Assembly: GCF_003121705.1 (NCBI RefSeq)
Contig: NZ_PYHR01000002.1
Coordinates: 1,426,001-1,490,000 of the forward strand
DNA: 64,000 bases
Direction of reading: 5' to 3'
Origin: Serinibacter arcticus
Lineage (GTDB): Bacteria > Actinomycetota > Actinomycetes > Actinomycetales > Beutenbergiaceae
Positions within the stretch are counted from its first letter, which is position 1. Every line of letters starts with the position of its first letter. Below the pieces are notes generated by a model that saw only the letters and a program-made list of their open reading frames with translations, did no database searches and had not been told where the DNA came from. Shown here piece after piece: positions 56,900 to 64,000 of the stretch. A program made the position numbers and the translations under genes.

Positions 56900-57925
56900 A
56901 TGTCCTCGTCCGACGAGACGCGCCGGCCGGCCGCGAGCACCCCCGACTCCCCGGGCGGGCCCCGCCGGTCCCGCCGCCTCCTCGTCCGGGGCACCGCCGT
57001 CGGCGTCGTCGTGGTGCTGCTCGGCGTCGCGGCGCTGCTCCTGCACCAGCGCTCGACCGCCCTCACGCTCCAGGCCGCGCAGGTCGCGGAGTGGACCGAG
57101 GAGGTCGACGCCTGGCAGCTCGACGCCCTGGCGGTCGTCCCGGAGCCGACGGTCCGCCTCGGCCCGCTCGTGTCCGGCGCCGCCACCGAGACGGCCGAGG
57201 GCATCGCGGCCGTCACCGCGGAGTGCGACCGGGTCGCGAGCGCCGCCACCGCCGCGGCCGATCCGCCGGACGCCCCCGAGGCCCCGGCCGGCCTGGACCG
57301 CGCCGCCGCCGGGTACGACGCCGTCGAGAACCGCCTGGCGACGTCGTCGGAGTCGCTGACCGGTTACGCGACGGCCGCCGCCGGCGCCGCGGACGCGCTC
57401 GCCGACCTGTGCGCCGTCTACCCCGCGCTGGCGCAGATCAACCTCGACCAGGCGGGCGCGATCGAGGGTCTGAGGGCCCAGCTCGGGGCGTGCGACCTCG
57501 CCGACGTCGGCTGCCTCCCCCGGGACCGCGCCGCGTGGCCCGCGATCGCCGACTCCGTCGACGCCGCCTACACCGAGCCCGAGCGCCGACGGGCGGAGCT
57601 GTTCGGCGGGTCGTGCCCCTCCGACGCCCTCACGGACGTCTGCGCCACCCTCGCGGCGAACGCGAGCGCCGTCGTCCCGCTGTACGAGCAGGTCGCCCAG
57701 GCGATCCGCGACGCCTCCGGCGGCGGGATCACGACGGCGCGCGACGCGCTCGCCGCCCAGCTCGACACCAACGCCGGCGCGCTCGCGGCCACCGCGGCGC
57801 CGTTCCTCACCGGCGACGTCACCGATCCGGAGGTCGCCGTGGCACAGGCCTACCGCCAGATCGCCCTCGACGCCGACGCCGCGTGGCTGAGCGCCGACGG
57901 CACCCTCATGGTCGCGCTGGACTGA
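56900..57925 (+). CDS. Hypothetical single-pass membrane protein, 341 aa
   Basis: A basic Pro/Ser head (1-33), one helix (about 34-52, AVGVVVVLLGVAALLL), then about 290 Ala-rich, mostly helical residues with paired cysteines (AECDRVA, LADLCAVYP, LGACDLADVGCLP, GGSCPSDALTDVC). The even number and pairing suggest disulfides outside the cytoplasm. No family recognised. ATG at 56900 follows an overlapping out-of-frame ATG. Divergent from DUF3817. Confidence 0.75.
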   Translation: MSSSDETRRPAASTPDSPGGPRRSRRLLVRGTAVGVVVVLLGVAALLLHQRSTALTLQAAQVAEWTEEVDAWQLDALAVVPEPTVRLGPLVSGAATETAEGIAAVTAECDRVASAATAAADPPDAPEAPAGLDRAAAGYDAVENRLATSSESLTGYATAAAGAADALADLCAVYPALAQINLDQAGAIEGLRAQLGACDLADVGCLPRDRAAWPAIADSVDAAYTEPERRRAELFGGSCPSDALTDVCATLAANASAVVPLYEQVAQAIRDASGGGITTARDALAAQLDTNAGALAATAAPFLTGDVTDPEVAVAQAYRQIALDADAAWLSADGTLMVALD

Positions 57926-57996
57926 GCCGGGAGATGCGCGTCACCCGGACCGAAAACCGTTAGGTCGGCCCACCCGGCACTCCTACCCTGGAGCAC

Positions 57997-59852
57997 GTGC
58001 TCGATCTCCACCGCCCCGCCACCTCGCCCGCCCCACCACCGGGGTCGGGCGCTACCTGTGGTGGCGCGCCGGCCAGCAGCGCGGTCTCGTCGTCGCCGGT
58101 GTCGGGCTCGGCATCGTCAACGCGATGACGCAGGCCGCCGCCCCCTACGTGCTCGGACGCGCCGTCGACGACGGCCTCCGCACCGGCGTGATGTCCGCGC
58201 TCGTGACGTGGAGCGGCGTGCTGCTCGGCCTGTGGGTGCTGCGCTCGCTCAGCGGTGTGCTCGCACACCGCGTCGACGTCGCCAACTGGCTGCGCGCGTG
58301 CCTCGGCACCATCCACCTCATGGGCGACACGGTCGCGACCAAGGGCGAGTCCGTGCGGCGCACGATCGCCACCGGCGAGGTGGTGGCCACGGTCGCCTCC
58401 GACTCCCCCCGCATCGGCGAGGTCTACGCGTTCGTCGGCCGCTTCCTCGGTGGCCTCGTCGCCTACGTCGCCGTCGCCGTCATCCTGCTGAACGCCTCGG
58501 CCACCCTCGGGCTGGCGGTGCTGCTGGGCATCCCCGTGGTCGCCGGCATCCTCGCGCTCATCGTCAAGCCCCTGCAGGCACGCCAGTCCGAGCACCGCGA
58601 GCAGAACGGCCGCCTCACCGTGCTCGGCTCCGACACGGTCTCGGGCCTGCGGATCCTGCGCGGCATCGGCGGCGAGGAGGCCTTCACCGCCCGCTACCGC
58701 GCGCAGTCGCAGCGCGTGCGGGAGGCGGGCGTGCGGGTCGCGGGCACGCAGTCGCTGCTCGACATGATGCAGACGCTGCTGCCCGGGCTCTTCCTGGCCG
58801 GTGTCCTCTGGTACGGCGCCAGGCTGGCGATCGCGGGCGACATCGAGCCCGGCCAGCTGGTGGCGTTCTACGGCTACGCCGCGTTCCTCACCACCCCGCT
58901 CAACGACGCCACGCAGGGTGTGCAGATCCTCACGCGCGCCCGCATCGCCACGGCCCGGGTGCTCACGGTGCTGCGGACCACGCCCGCCGTGTCGGAGTCC
59001 GCCTCGACGACGCCGCTCCCGACGGAGCCCTCCGACCTGGTCGACCCCACGAGCGGGCTGCGCGTCGAGCCCGGCCGGCTCGTCGCGCTCGTCGCGGCGG
59101 ACCCGGACGAGACGGCGGCCATCGCCACGCGCCTGGGGCGGTTCGAGGACGCCTCCGAGCTCCCGAGCCCGACCTACGGCGGGGTCCCGCTGACCACCGC
59201 CCCCCTGGCGGAGGTCCGCCGTCGCATCGTCGTGTCCGAGGCCACGCCCAGCATCTTCACCGGGGTGCTCGCCTCCGAGCTCGACGTCCGCGACAGCGGG
59301 GACCGGTCGCGCATCGAGGCCGCGGTCAGGGTCGCCGACGCGGGCGACGTGCTCGACTCCCTCCCGGGCGGCCTCGACGGCGCCGTGGCGGAGAAGGGCC
59401 GCACGCTCTCGGGCGGGCAGCGGCAGCGCGTCTCCCTCGCGCGGGCCCTCCTCACGGACGCCGAGGTGCTGGTCATGATCGAGCCGACCTCCGCCGTCGA
59501 CGCCCACACCGAGGCACGCATCGCGAGCCGGCTCAGGCCGGCGCGCGAGGGGCGCACCACGGTCGTCGTGACCGCGAGCCCGCTCGTGCTGGACCGGGTC
59601 GACGAGGTCGTGCTCGTCGTGGACGGGAAGGTCGCCACCCGCGGCGCCCACCACGACCTCATGCACGACGCCGAGCTCGCCGCCCGCGGCGACCTCGTCG
59701 GGGCCAGGGCCCGCGCCGCGATGGCCTACCGCCGCGTCGTGAGCCGGAGCGTGGACGACTACGCCCCGGCCGAGACCCCCGGCACCCCTCCCCCGACAGC
59801 TCCCCCGACCCCGACCACCGGAACCACGACCCCCGCAGGAGGTGCCCGATGA
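57997..59852 (+). CDS. ABC exporter half-transporter with degenerate ATP site (probable N-terminal frameshift)
   Basis: From ATG 58125 the frame gives 575 residues, but it already encodes the first membrane helix upstream of that ATG (VGRYLWWRAGQQRGLVVAGV) with no start. A GTG at 57997 with GGAG upstream joins this frame if one C is added in 58027-58034. Six membrane helices precede the NBD, which has lost its P-loop (ALVAADPDETAAIA instead of GxxGxGKS) and the Walker B Asp (VLVMIEPTSAVD), while LSGGQRQRVSLARALL is intact. The next gene is the reverse, so the two form an asymmetric heterodimer. AGGAGG near the end serves the partner. Confidence 0.87.
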
Positions 59853-61588
59853 GCACGACGCTCCCCATCGCCGAGGCGCCCCAGCTGCGGCGCGACGCCG
59901 CCGCCCTGCTGCGCCGGCACTCGCGCGGCTTCACCAAGGTCGGACTGCTGCAGGCCGTCGCCGCGACCGCCGGGCTCGCGGGACCGTTCCTCCTGGGCCG
60001 CATCGTCGACGACGTCGCGGGCGGCGCCGGCCCCTCCGCCGTCGACCAGGCCGTGATCATCCTCGTGGTGGCCGTCCTCGCCCAGTCGGTCACGGTCCGG
60101 TACGCGCAGAAGGCCTCGATGGTGCTGGGCGAGACGATCTTCGCCCAGCTGCGCGAGGAGTTCATCGCGACCATCACCTCGCTGCCGCTCTCGACCGTGG
60201 AGAAGGCCGGCACCGGCGACCTCGTCGGCCGCACCACCAACGACATCGATCGCGTCCAGCACACCGTCCGGTTCGGCATCCCCCGGGTGCTCGTGGCCGT
60301 CACGACGATCCTGCTGACGATCGTGGCAGCGGCCCTGACGAGCTGGATCGTGGCGCTCGGGATCGTCGTCGGCGTACCGATCCTGCTCGCGGCCGTGCGC
60401 TGGTACCTGCGGCGCGCGACGACGGCGTACCTGCGGGAGTCCGCCGCCTACACGGCCATGAACGGCACGTTCACCGAGACGGTCGAGGGGGCCCGCACGG
60501 TCGAGGCCCTCGCGCTCGCGCACCGCCGGCGACGCCGCACCGACGACGACCTCGTCGAGACCGTCGAGGCCGAGTGGGCGACGCTCAAGCTGCGCCAGGT
60601 GCTGTTCCCGGCCGTCGACATGGCCTTCGGCCTGCCCAGCGTGGTCGTCCTGCTGTGGGGCGGCTGGCTGGTCGCCCAGGGCGAGGTGACCATCGGCGCC
60701 GTCACGACCGTGGCGCTCTACACGGTCCAGCTGATGGGCCCGGTCTGGGACCTCATCTTCTGGGTGGACGAGATCCAGGTCGCCACCGTCTCGCTCGCCC
60801 GCATCTTCGGCGTCAGCGAGGTCAGGCCGGACCGCACGGAGTCGGGCGAGGAGCCGACGGACGAGCACATCGTCGCCGAGGGCGTCACCTACGCCTACCG
60901 CGAGGGTCACCCCGTGCTGCACGGCATCGACCTCGACCTCGCGGTCGGTGAGCGGCTCGCGATCGTGGGCCCGTCGGGCGCCGGGAAGTCGACGTTCGGC
61001 CGCATGCTCGCCGGCGTCCACCCGCCGTCGGGCGGCACGGTGCGCGTCGGCGGCGTCCCGCTCGTCGACCTCCCGCTCACCGACCTGCGCGGTCACGTCG
61101 CGCTCGTCACCCAGGAGCACCACGTCTTCGTGGGGACGCTCGCGGACAACCTGCGGCTGGCCAAGGCCGCGGCGGACGACGCCGAGATCGCCGCGGCGCT
61201 CGGCGCCGTCGACGCGCTCGGCTGGGCCCGCGCGCTGCCGCAGGGCCTCGCCACCGAGGTCGGGTCGGGCGGGTTCGAGCTGAGCCCGGCGCAGGCGCAG
61301 CAGGTGGCGCTGGCTCGGCTCGTGCTGCTCGACCCCCACACGCTGGTGCTCGACGAGGCCACCTCGCTCATCGACCCGCGTCAGGCGCGCGACCTCGAGG
61401 CCTCGCTCGCCGGGGTGCTCGAGGGGCGCACCGTCGTCGCGATCGCGCACCGCCTGTACACGGCGCACGACGCCGACCGGGTCGCCGTGATCGACGGCGG
61501 ACGGATCACGGAGATCGGCCCGCACGCCGACCTGGTGGACCGGGGCGGGGAGTACGCCAGCCTCTGGCACTCCTGGCAGAGCGAGTAG
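59849..61588 (+). CDS. ABC exporter half-transporter, catalytic partner
   Basis: 579 residues, ATG overlapping the partner's stop, with AGGAGG upstream. Six helices (about 25-310) with the intracellular loop GDLVGRTTNDIDRVQHTVRFG. The NBD has an intact Walker A GPSGAGKST near 374, Walker B TLVLDEATSLID with catalytic Glu near 502, and switch His in AIAHRLYTAHDAD. Its signature is LSPAQAQQVALARLVL instead of LSGGQ. The dimer would thus have one good site (this Walker A/B plus the partner's LSGGQ) and one dead site. Substrate unknown. Confidence 0.92.
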   Translation: MSTTLPIAEAPQLRRDAAALLRRHSRGFTKVGLLQAVAATAGLAGPFLLGRIVDDVAGGAGPSAVDQAVIILVVAVLAQSVTVRYAQKASMVLGETIFAQLREEFIATITSLPLSTVEKAGTGDLVGRTTNDIDRVQHTVRFGIPRVLVAVTTILLTIVAAALTSWIVALGIVVGVPILLAAVRWYLRRATTAYLRESAAYTAMNGTFTETVEGARTVEALALAHRRRRRTDDDLVETVEAEWATLKLRQVLFPAVDMAFGLPSVVVLLWGGWLVAQGEVTIGAVTTVALYTVQLMGPVWDLIFWVDEIQVATVSLARIFGVSEVRPDRTESGEEPTDEHIVAEGVTYAYREGHPVLHGIDLDLAVGERLAIVGPSGAGKSTFGRMLAGVHPPSGGTVRVGGVPLVDLPLTDLRGHVALVTQEHHVFVGTLADNLRLAKAAADDAEIAAALGAVDALGWARALPQGLATEVGSGGFELSPAQAQQVALARLVLLDPHTLVLDEATSLIDPRQARDLEASLAGVLEGRTVVAIAHRLYTAHDADRVAVIDGGRITEIGPHADLVDRGGEYASLWHSWQSE

Positions 61589-61630
61589 CGGGACCGTCAG
61601 CAGGGGGCCGGTCTCGCCGGCCGGGACGCG

Positions 61631-62146
61631 TCAGAGGAGTCCGGCGATGCGGCGCTCGAGCTCGGCGGCGGAGGACTCGACGTCGAGCTCGCGGCTGATC
61701 ACGTGGACGTCCAGCACGTCGCGCCCCGGCCCGTGGAGTCGGGCCGAGAGCGTGCCGGGCATCAGGTTGAGGACGAACGCGAAGACGATCCGCGAGGTCT
61801 CGCCCGGCAGCGAGCAGGTGTAGGTGGTCCAGACCGGATCGATGTCGGTCCGGGGCAGCCTGAGCGCCCGGCGGGCGACGTCGATCCCGCCCACCACCGA
61901 TCGCCCCGCCACCCAGCCGGCCAGCGCGAGCGCGCGGCCGGTCCGTCGCAGCGCGCTCGCCCGCCCGGGGGCCGGCGATCCCGGCCCCCCGGTCACGACG
62001 AGGCTGACGGCGGTGGCGACCGCCACGGCGACCGGCGCGTAGCCCGGCGAGGCGTCGGCCTCGGTGACGGCGATCCAGAGGAGCGCGAGCAGCACCGCGC
62101 GCACCGCCACGGACCTCAGCCACACCGTCACGCCCGGTCGTCCCAC
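61631..62146 (-). CDS. mnhE: Na+/H+ antiporter subunit MnhE/MrpE
   Basis: 171 residues. GTG at 62146 is chosen because AGGGGAGGA lies six bases before it; an earlier GTG at 62173 overlaps the mnhD stop. Two or three helices (about 8-50) are followed by a conserved soluble end: VVGGIDVARRALR, VWTTYTCSLPGETSRIVFAFVLNLMPGTLSARL and DVHVISRELD, all MnhE marks. It supports assembly of the Mrp cation/proton antiporter. Convergent with the ABC exporter; no mnhF or mnhG follows. Confidence 0.9.
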   Translation of the reverse strand: MGRPGVTVWLRSVAVRAVLLALLWIAVTEADASPGYAPVAVAVATAVSLVVTGGPGSPAPGRASALRRTGRALALAGWVAGRSVVGGIDVARRALRLPRTDIDPVWTTYTCSLPGETSRIVFAFVLNLMPGTLSARLHGPGRDVLDVHVISRELDVESSAAELERRIAGLL

Positions 62147-62169
62147 GCCTGCTCCTCCCCTGTCCGCGC

Positions 62170-63966
62170 TCACGACGCGCCCCGTCCGACGGCCCACACC
62201 AGCGCCACCGCGGCGGCGACCAGGAGGAGCAGCCCCGAGCCGATCCACGTGCCGACCGCGCCCTGCGCCCGCTCGAGCAGCGCCGAGGGTCGCGGTCCCG
62301 CCGCGATCCGCTCCCCCGCGCGGGCCCGGGCCCGGCCCAGCCCTCGGAAGGCCGACTCCGTCGCCCGCACCGCGGCGCGGACCGCGCGCTCCTCGACGGC
62401 CACGACGTCGCCCGGCGGCACGAGGTCGCCGCGCGGGTGCGCGAGCCGCGAGTCGGCGAAGCGGGGACGCGCCGCCAGCACGACGGCCGCGGCGCCGAGC
62501 GCGAGCCCGGCGACCACCGGCCACGTCTGCGCGCCCAGCGCCGCGGGATCCAGCAGACCGGGCACCGACAGCACGTCGGCGTGACGCTGCGCGAGCACCG
62601 TGACCGGCACCACTGCCCCCACGCACAGGGCGACCCACGCGACGTCGCGCGTGAGGGGCGTCGGGCGCACGTCGCGCTCGCGCCGTCGCATCACGACGGC
62701 GAGGCGCACCAGCAGCAGCGTCGACCCGAGCCCGATGAGCGGGAGCACGTCCGCGAGCGGCAGCGCGGTGAACGGGACGACGGCGTCGCCCACCGCCTCC
62801 TTGGCCACGTACTTGGCCACGAAACCGCTGGTGAGGGGCAGCCCGGCCAGCGAGGCGCCCGCGACCGCCATCGCGGTCGCCACCACGCGGCGCGGCAGCC
62901 GCTCCGCGTCCCACGCCTGGACCCCGAGGAACAGCGCCCCCTTCACCAGCCCGTGGTGCACGGCGTAGACGACCGCGGCCAGCGCGCACGCGGCCGCGAG
63001 GTCGGGCTCGATCAGGGCCGCCCCCACGAGCGCCGTGATGAACCCCATCTGGCTGATGCTGCTGTACGCGAGCACCACCTTCGGGTCGTCCTGCAGCAGC
63101 CCCACCGGCACCGCCAGGAAGCCGCCGACCAGCGCCAGCAGCAGGAGCAGGGAGCCCCAGCCGGGCTCGCCGTCGCCCTCGCCCAGCGGGAGGAACCGGA
63201 GCCAGCCGATCAGGCCGGCCTTGAGCATGACGCCGGAGAGCACGGCGCTCGCGGGCGTGGGCGCCGCGGGGTGGGCCAGCGGCAGCCACACGTGCAGCGG
63301 CACGGTACCCGCCTTCACGCCGAACCCGGCGATCAGGAGCCCCACGATCAGCCCGCCCGACGGCGAGTCCGCCACCGCTCCCGGCACGTCGGCCACCGTC
63401 GTCGCCCCGGCGGCGGCCACCAGGAGCAGCGCGCCGAGCACGGCGGCCTCGCCGAGCACGGTCAGGACGAGGTAGATGCTCCCGGCCCGACGCGAGAGGG
63501 AGGTGCCGGTGTGGATGACGGCCGCGTACCCGACGAAGCTCACGAGCGTGAAGCACAGGTAGAACGTCACGACGTCGTCGGCCACGAAGACGCCGACGTT
63601 GCCGACCAGGCACAGCAGCAGGAACGCGCTCAGCACCTCGGGCCGCCGGGTCTTCGCGCGGGGCACGAACGCGAGGGCGAGGGCGTAGAGCGCCGCCGCG
63701 AGCCCCACGAGGGGGCGCCCCAGATCGTCCAGCCGCGCGCTCGATCCGAGCAGGAACCAGTCGGCGCGGTGCACGGCGTCGTCGCCCAGGAGCGCGAGCA
63801 GCCCGGCGGGGACGGCGGCGAGCCAGGCCCAGCGACCGAGCCCGGCGTGCACCGACGCCGTCCGCGGCGTCCGTGCCCGGCCGGTGACGCCGATGAGGGC
63901 GGCGACGAGCAGCGGGACGCCGACGACGGCGACCCACAGGACGTCCTGCGAGGCGGCGGCCGTCAC
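62170..63966 (-). CDS. mnhD: Na+/H+ antiporter subunit MnhD/MrpD (proton-translocating)
   Basis: 598 residues, 14 or more helices, homologous to the NuoL/M/N antiporter-like subunits of complex I. Marks: FYLCFTLVSFVGYAAVIHTG, the proton-channel Lys in FGVKAGTVPLHVWLPLAHPAAPTPASAVLSGVMLKAG near 212-245, and AYSSISQMGFI and HHGLVKGALFLG. It is about 100 residues longer than usual, with an Arg/Ala-rich C-terminal stretch and a last helix. GTG at 63966 overlaps the mnhC stop. It exchanges cytoplasmic Na+ for H+. Confidence 0.9.
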   Translation of the reverse strand: MTAAASQDVLWVAVVGVPLLVAALIGVTGRARTPRTASVHAGLGRWAWLAAVPAGLLALLGDDAVHRADWFLLGSSARLDDLGRPLVGLAAALYALALAFVPRAKTRRPEVLSAFLLLCLVGNVGVFVADDVVTFYLCFTLVSFVGYAAVIHTGTSLSRRAGSIYLVLTVLGEAAVLGALLLVAAAGATTVADVPGAVADSPSGGLIVGLLIAGFGVKAGTVPLHVWLPLAHPAAPTPASAVLSGVMLKAGLIGWLRFLPLGEGDGEPGWGSLLLLLALVGGFLAVPVGLLQDDPKVVLAYSSISQMGFITALVGAALIEPDLAAACALAAVVYAVHHGLVKGALFLGVQAWDAERLPRRVVATAMAVAGASLAGLPLTSGFVAKYVAKEAVGDAVVPFTALPLADVLPLIGLGSTLLLVRLAVVMRRRERDVRPTPLTRDVAWVALCVGAVVPVTVLAQRHADVLSVPGLLDPAALGAQTWPVVAGLALGAAAVVLAARPRFADSRLAHPRGDLVPPGDVVAVEERAVRAAVRATESAFRGLGRARARAGERIAAGPRPSALLERAQGAVGTWIGSGLLLLVAAAVALVWAVGRGAS

Positions 63967-64000
63967 GGGAACGCCTGCCCGGCGATGATCTGGGCCAGCG
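63963..64000 (-). CDS. mnhC: C-terminal end of MnhC/MrpC-like subunit (partial)
   Basis: Only the last 12 codons lie in the window: ALAQIIAGQAFP then TGA overlapping the mnhD start. The assignment rests on position upstream of mnhD in Mrp operons; the residues alone are too few. Confidence 0.45.
   Translation of the reverse strand, partial: LAQIIAGQAFP

Noticed and set aside
58058-61588. One long frame across both ABC exporter genes that could be read as a single fused protein
   Set aside because: Before 59849 it is a shadow frame rich in Arg and Pro without motifs. The real half 1 is in another frame, and half 2 starts at 59849 with a strong ribosome site.

Overview
The window is about 72% GC by eye, with dense short-spaced operons, many GTG/TTG starts, ATGA/GTGA overlaps and T-poor hairpin terminators. 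With the S-layer-homology surface protein, monomeric NADP-isocitrate dehydrogenase, DUF3017, DUF6350 and DUF3817 genes, this points to a high-GC Gram-positive actinobacterium, most likely of the Micrococcales (Cellulomonas/Promicromonospora/Georgenia-like). I cannot name the species. I see no tRNA, rRNA, CRISPR array, insertion sequence or prophage, so this is ordinary chromosome.

Layout: 1-3.8 kb is the end of a polysaccharide operon (PIG-L deacetylase, ATP-grasp protein, GT2 glycosyltransferase, lipoprotein) joined by 4-base overlaps. 4-8.3 kb is one-carbon metabolism: folD and glyA behind a ZTP riboswitch, a GNAT acetyltransferase, and purU. 8.4-14.4 kb is a ChvE/MmsAB-type sugar ABC transporter with a ROK repressor and a second, single-domain ATPase. 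14.7-25.7 kb is the most unusual part: a 1514-residue SLH-anchored sugar-dehydrogenase-like protein, a LacI regulator and a divergent Liv-type (branched-chain-amino-acid-like) ABC operon, with LacI-type operator sequences in front of both sides.

25.8-41.8 kb is central metabolism: icd facing mdh, an aquaporin, DUF3017, purH (second ZTP riboswitch), purN, DUF6350, sucD, sucC and pcrA. The order pcrA-sucC-sucD-DUF6350-purN-purH is one I recognise as conserved in actinobacteria. A similar palindrome lies in front of icd and sucC, suggesting shared control of TCA-cycle genes.

41.9-46.1 kb holds a two-component system with an ABC-2 exporter. 46.2-49.4 kb holds membrane proteins and a pyruvyltransferase-glycosyltransferase fusion. 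49.5-53.5 kb is a PspC envelope-stress module: response regulator and PspC-kinase divergent from a PspC protein, with a candidate operator between. 53.6-57.9 kb has a GT4 enzyme, guaA, DUF3817 and a hypothetical. 58-61.6 kb is an asymmetric heterodimeric ABC exporter. The window ends inside an Mrp/Mnh-type cation/proton antiporter operon.

Quality warning: four genes (Liv binding protein, mdh, pcrA, GT4) and probably a fifth (first ABC exporter half) are each broken by one missing base in a C or G run. Because several are housekeeping genes and the error type is identical, base-calling error in homopolymers is more likely than real gene decay.
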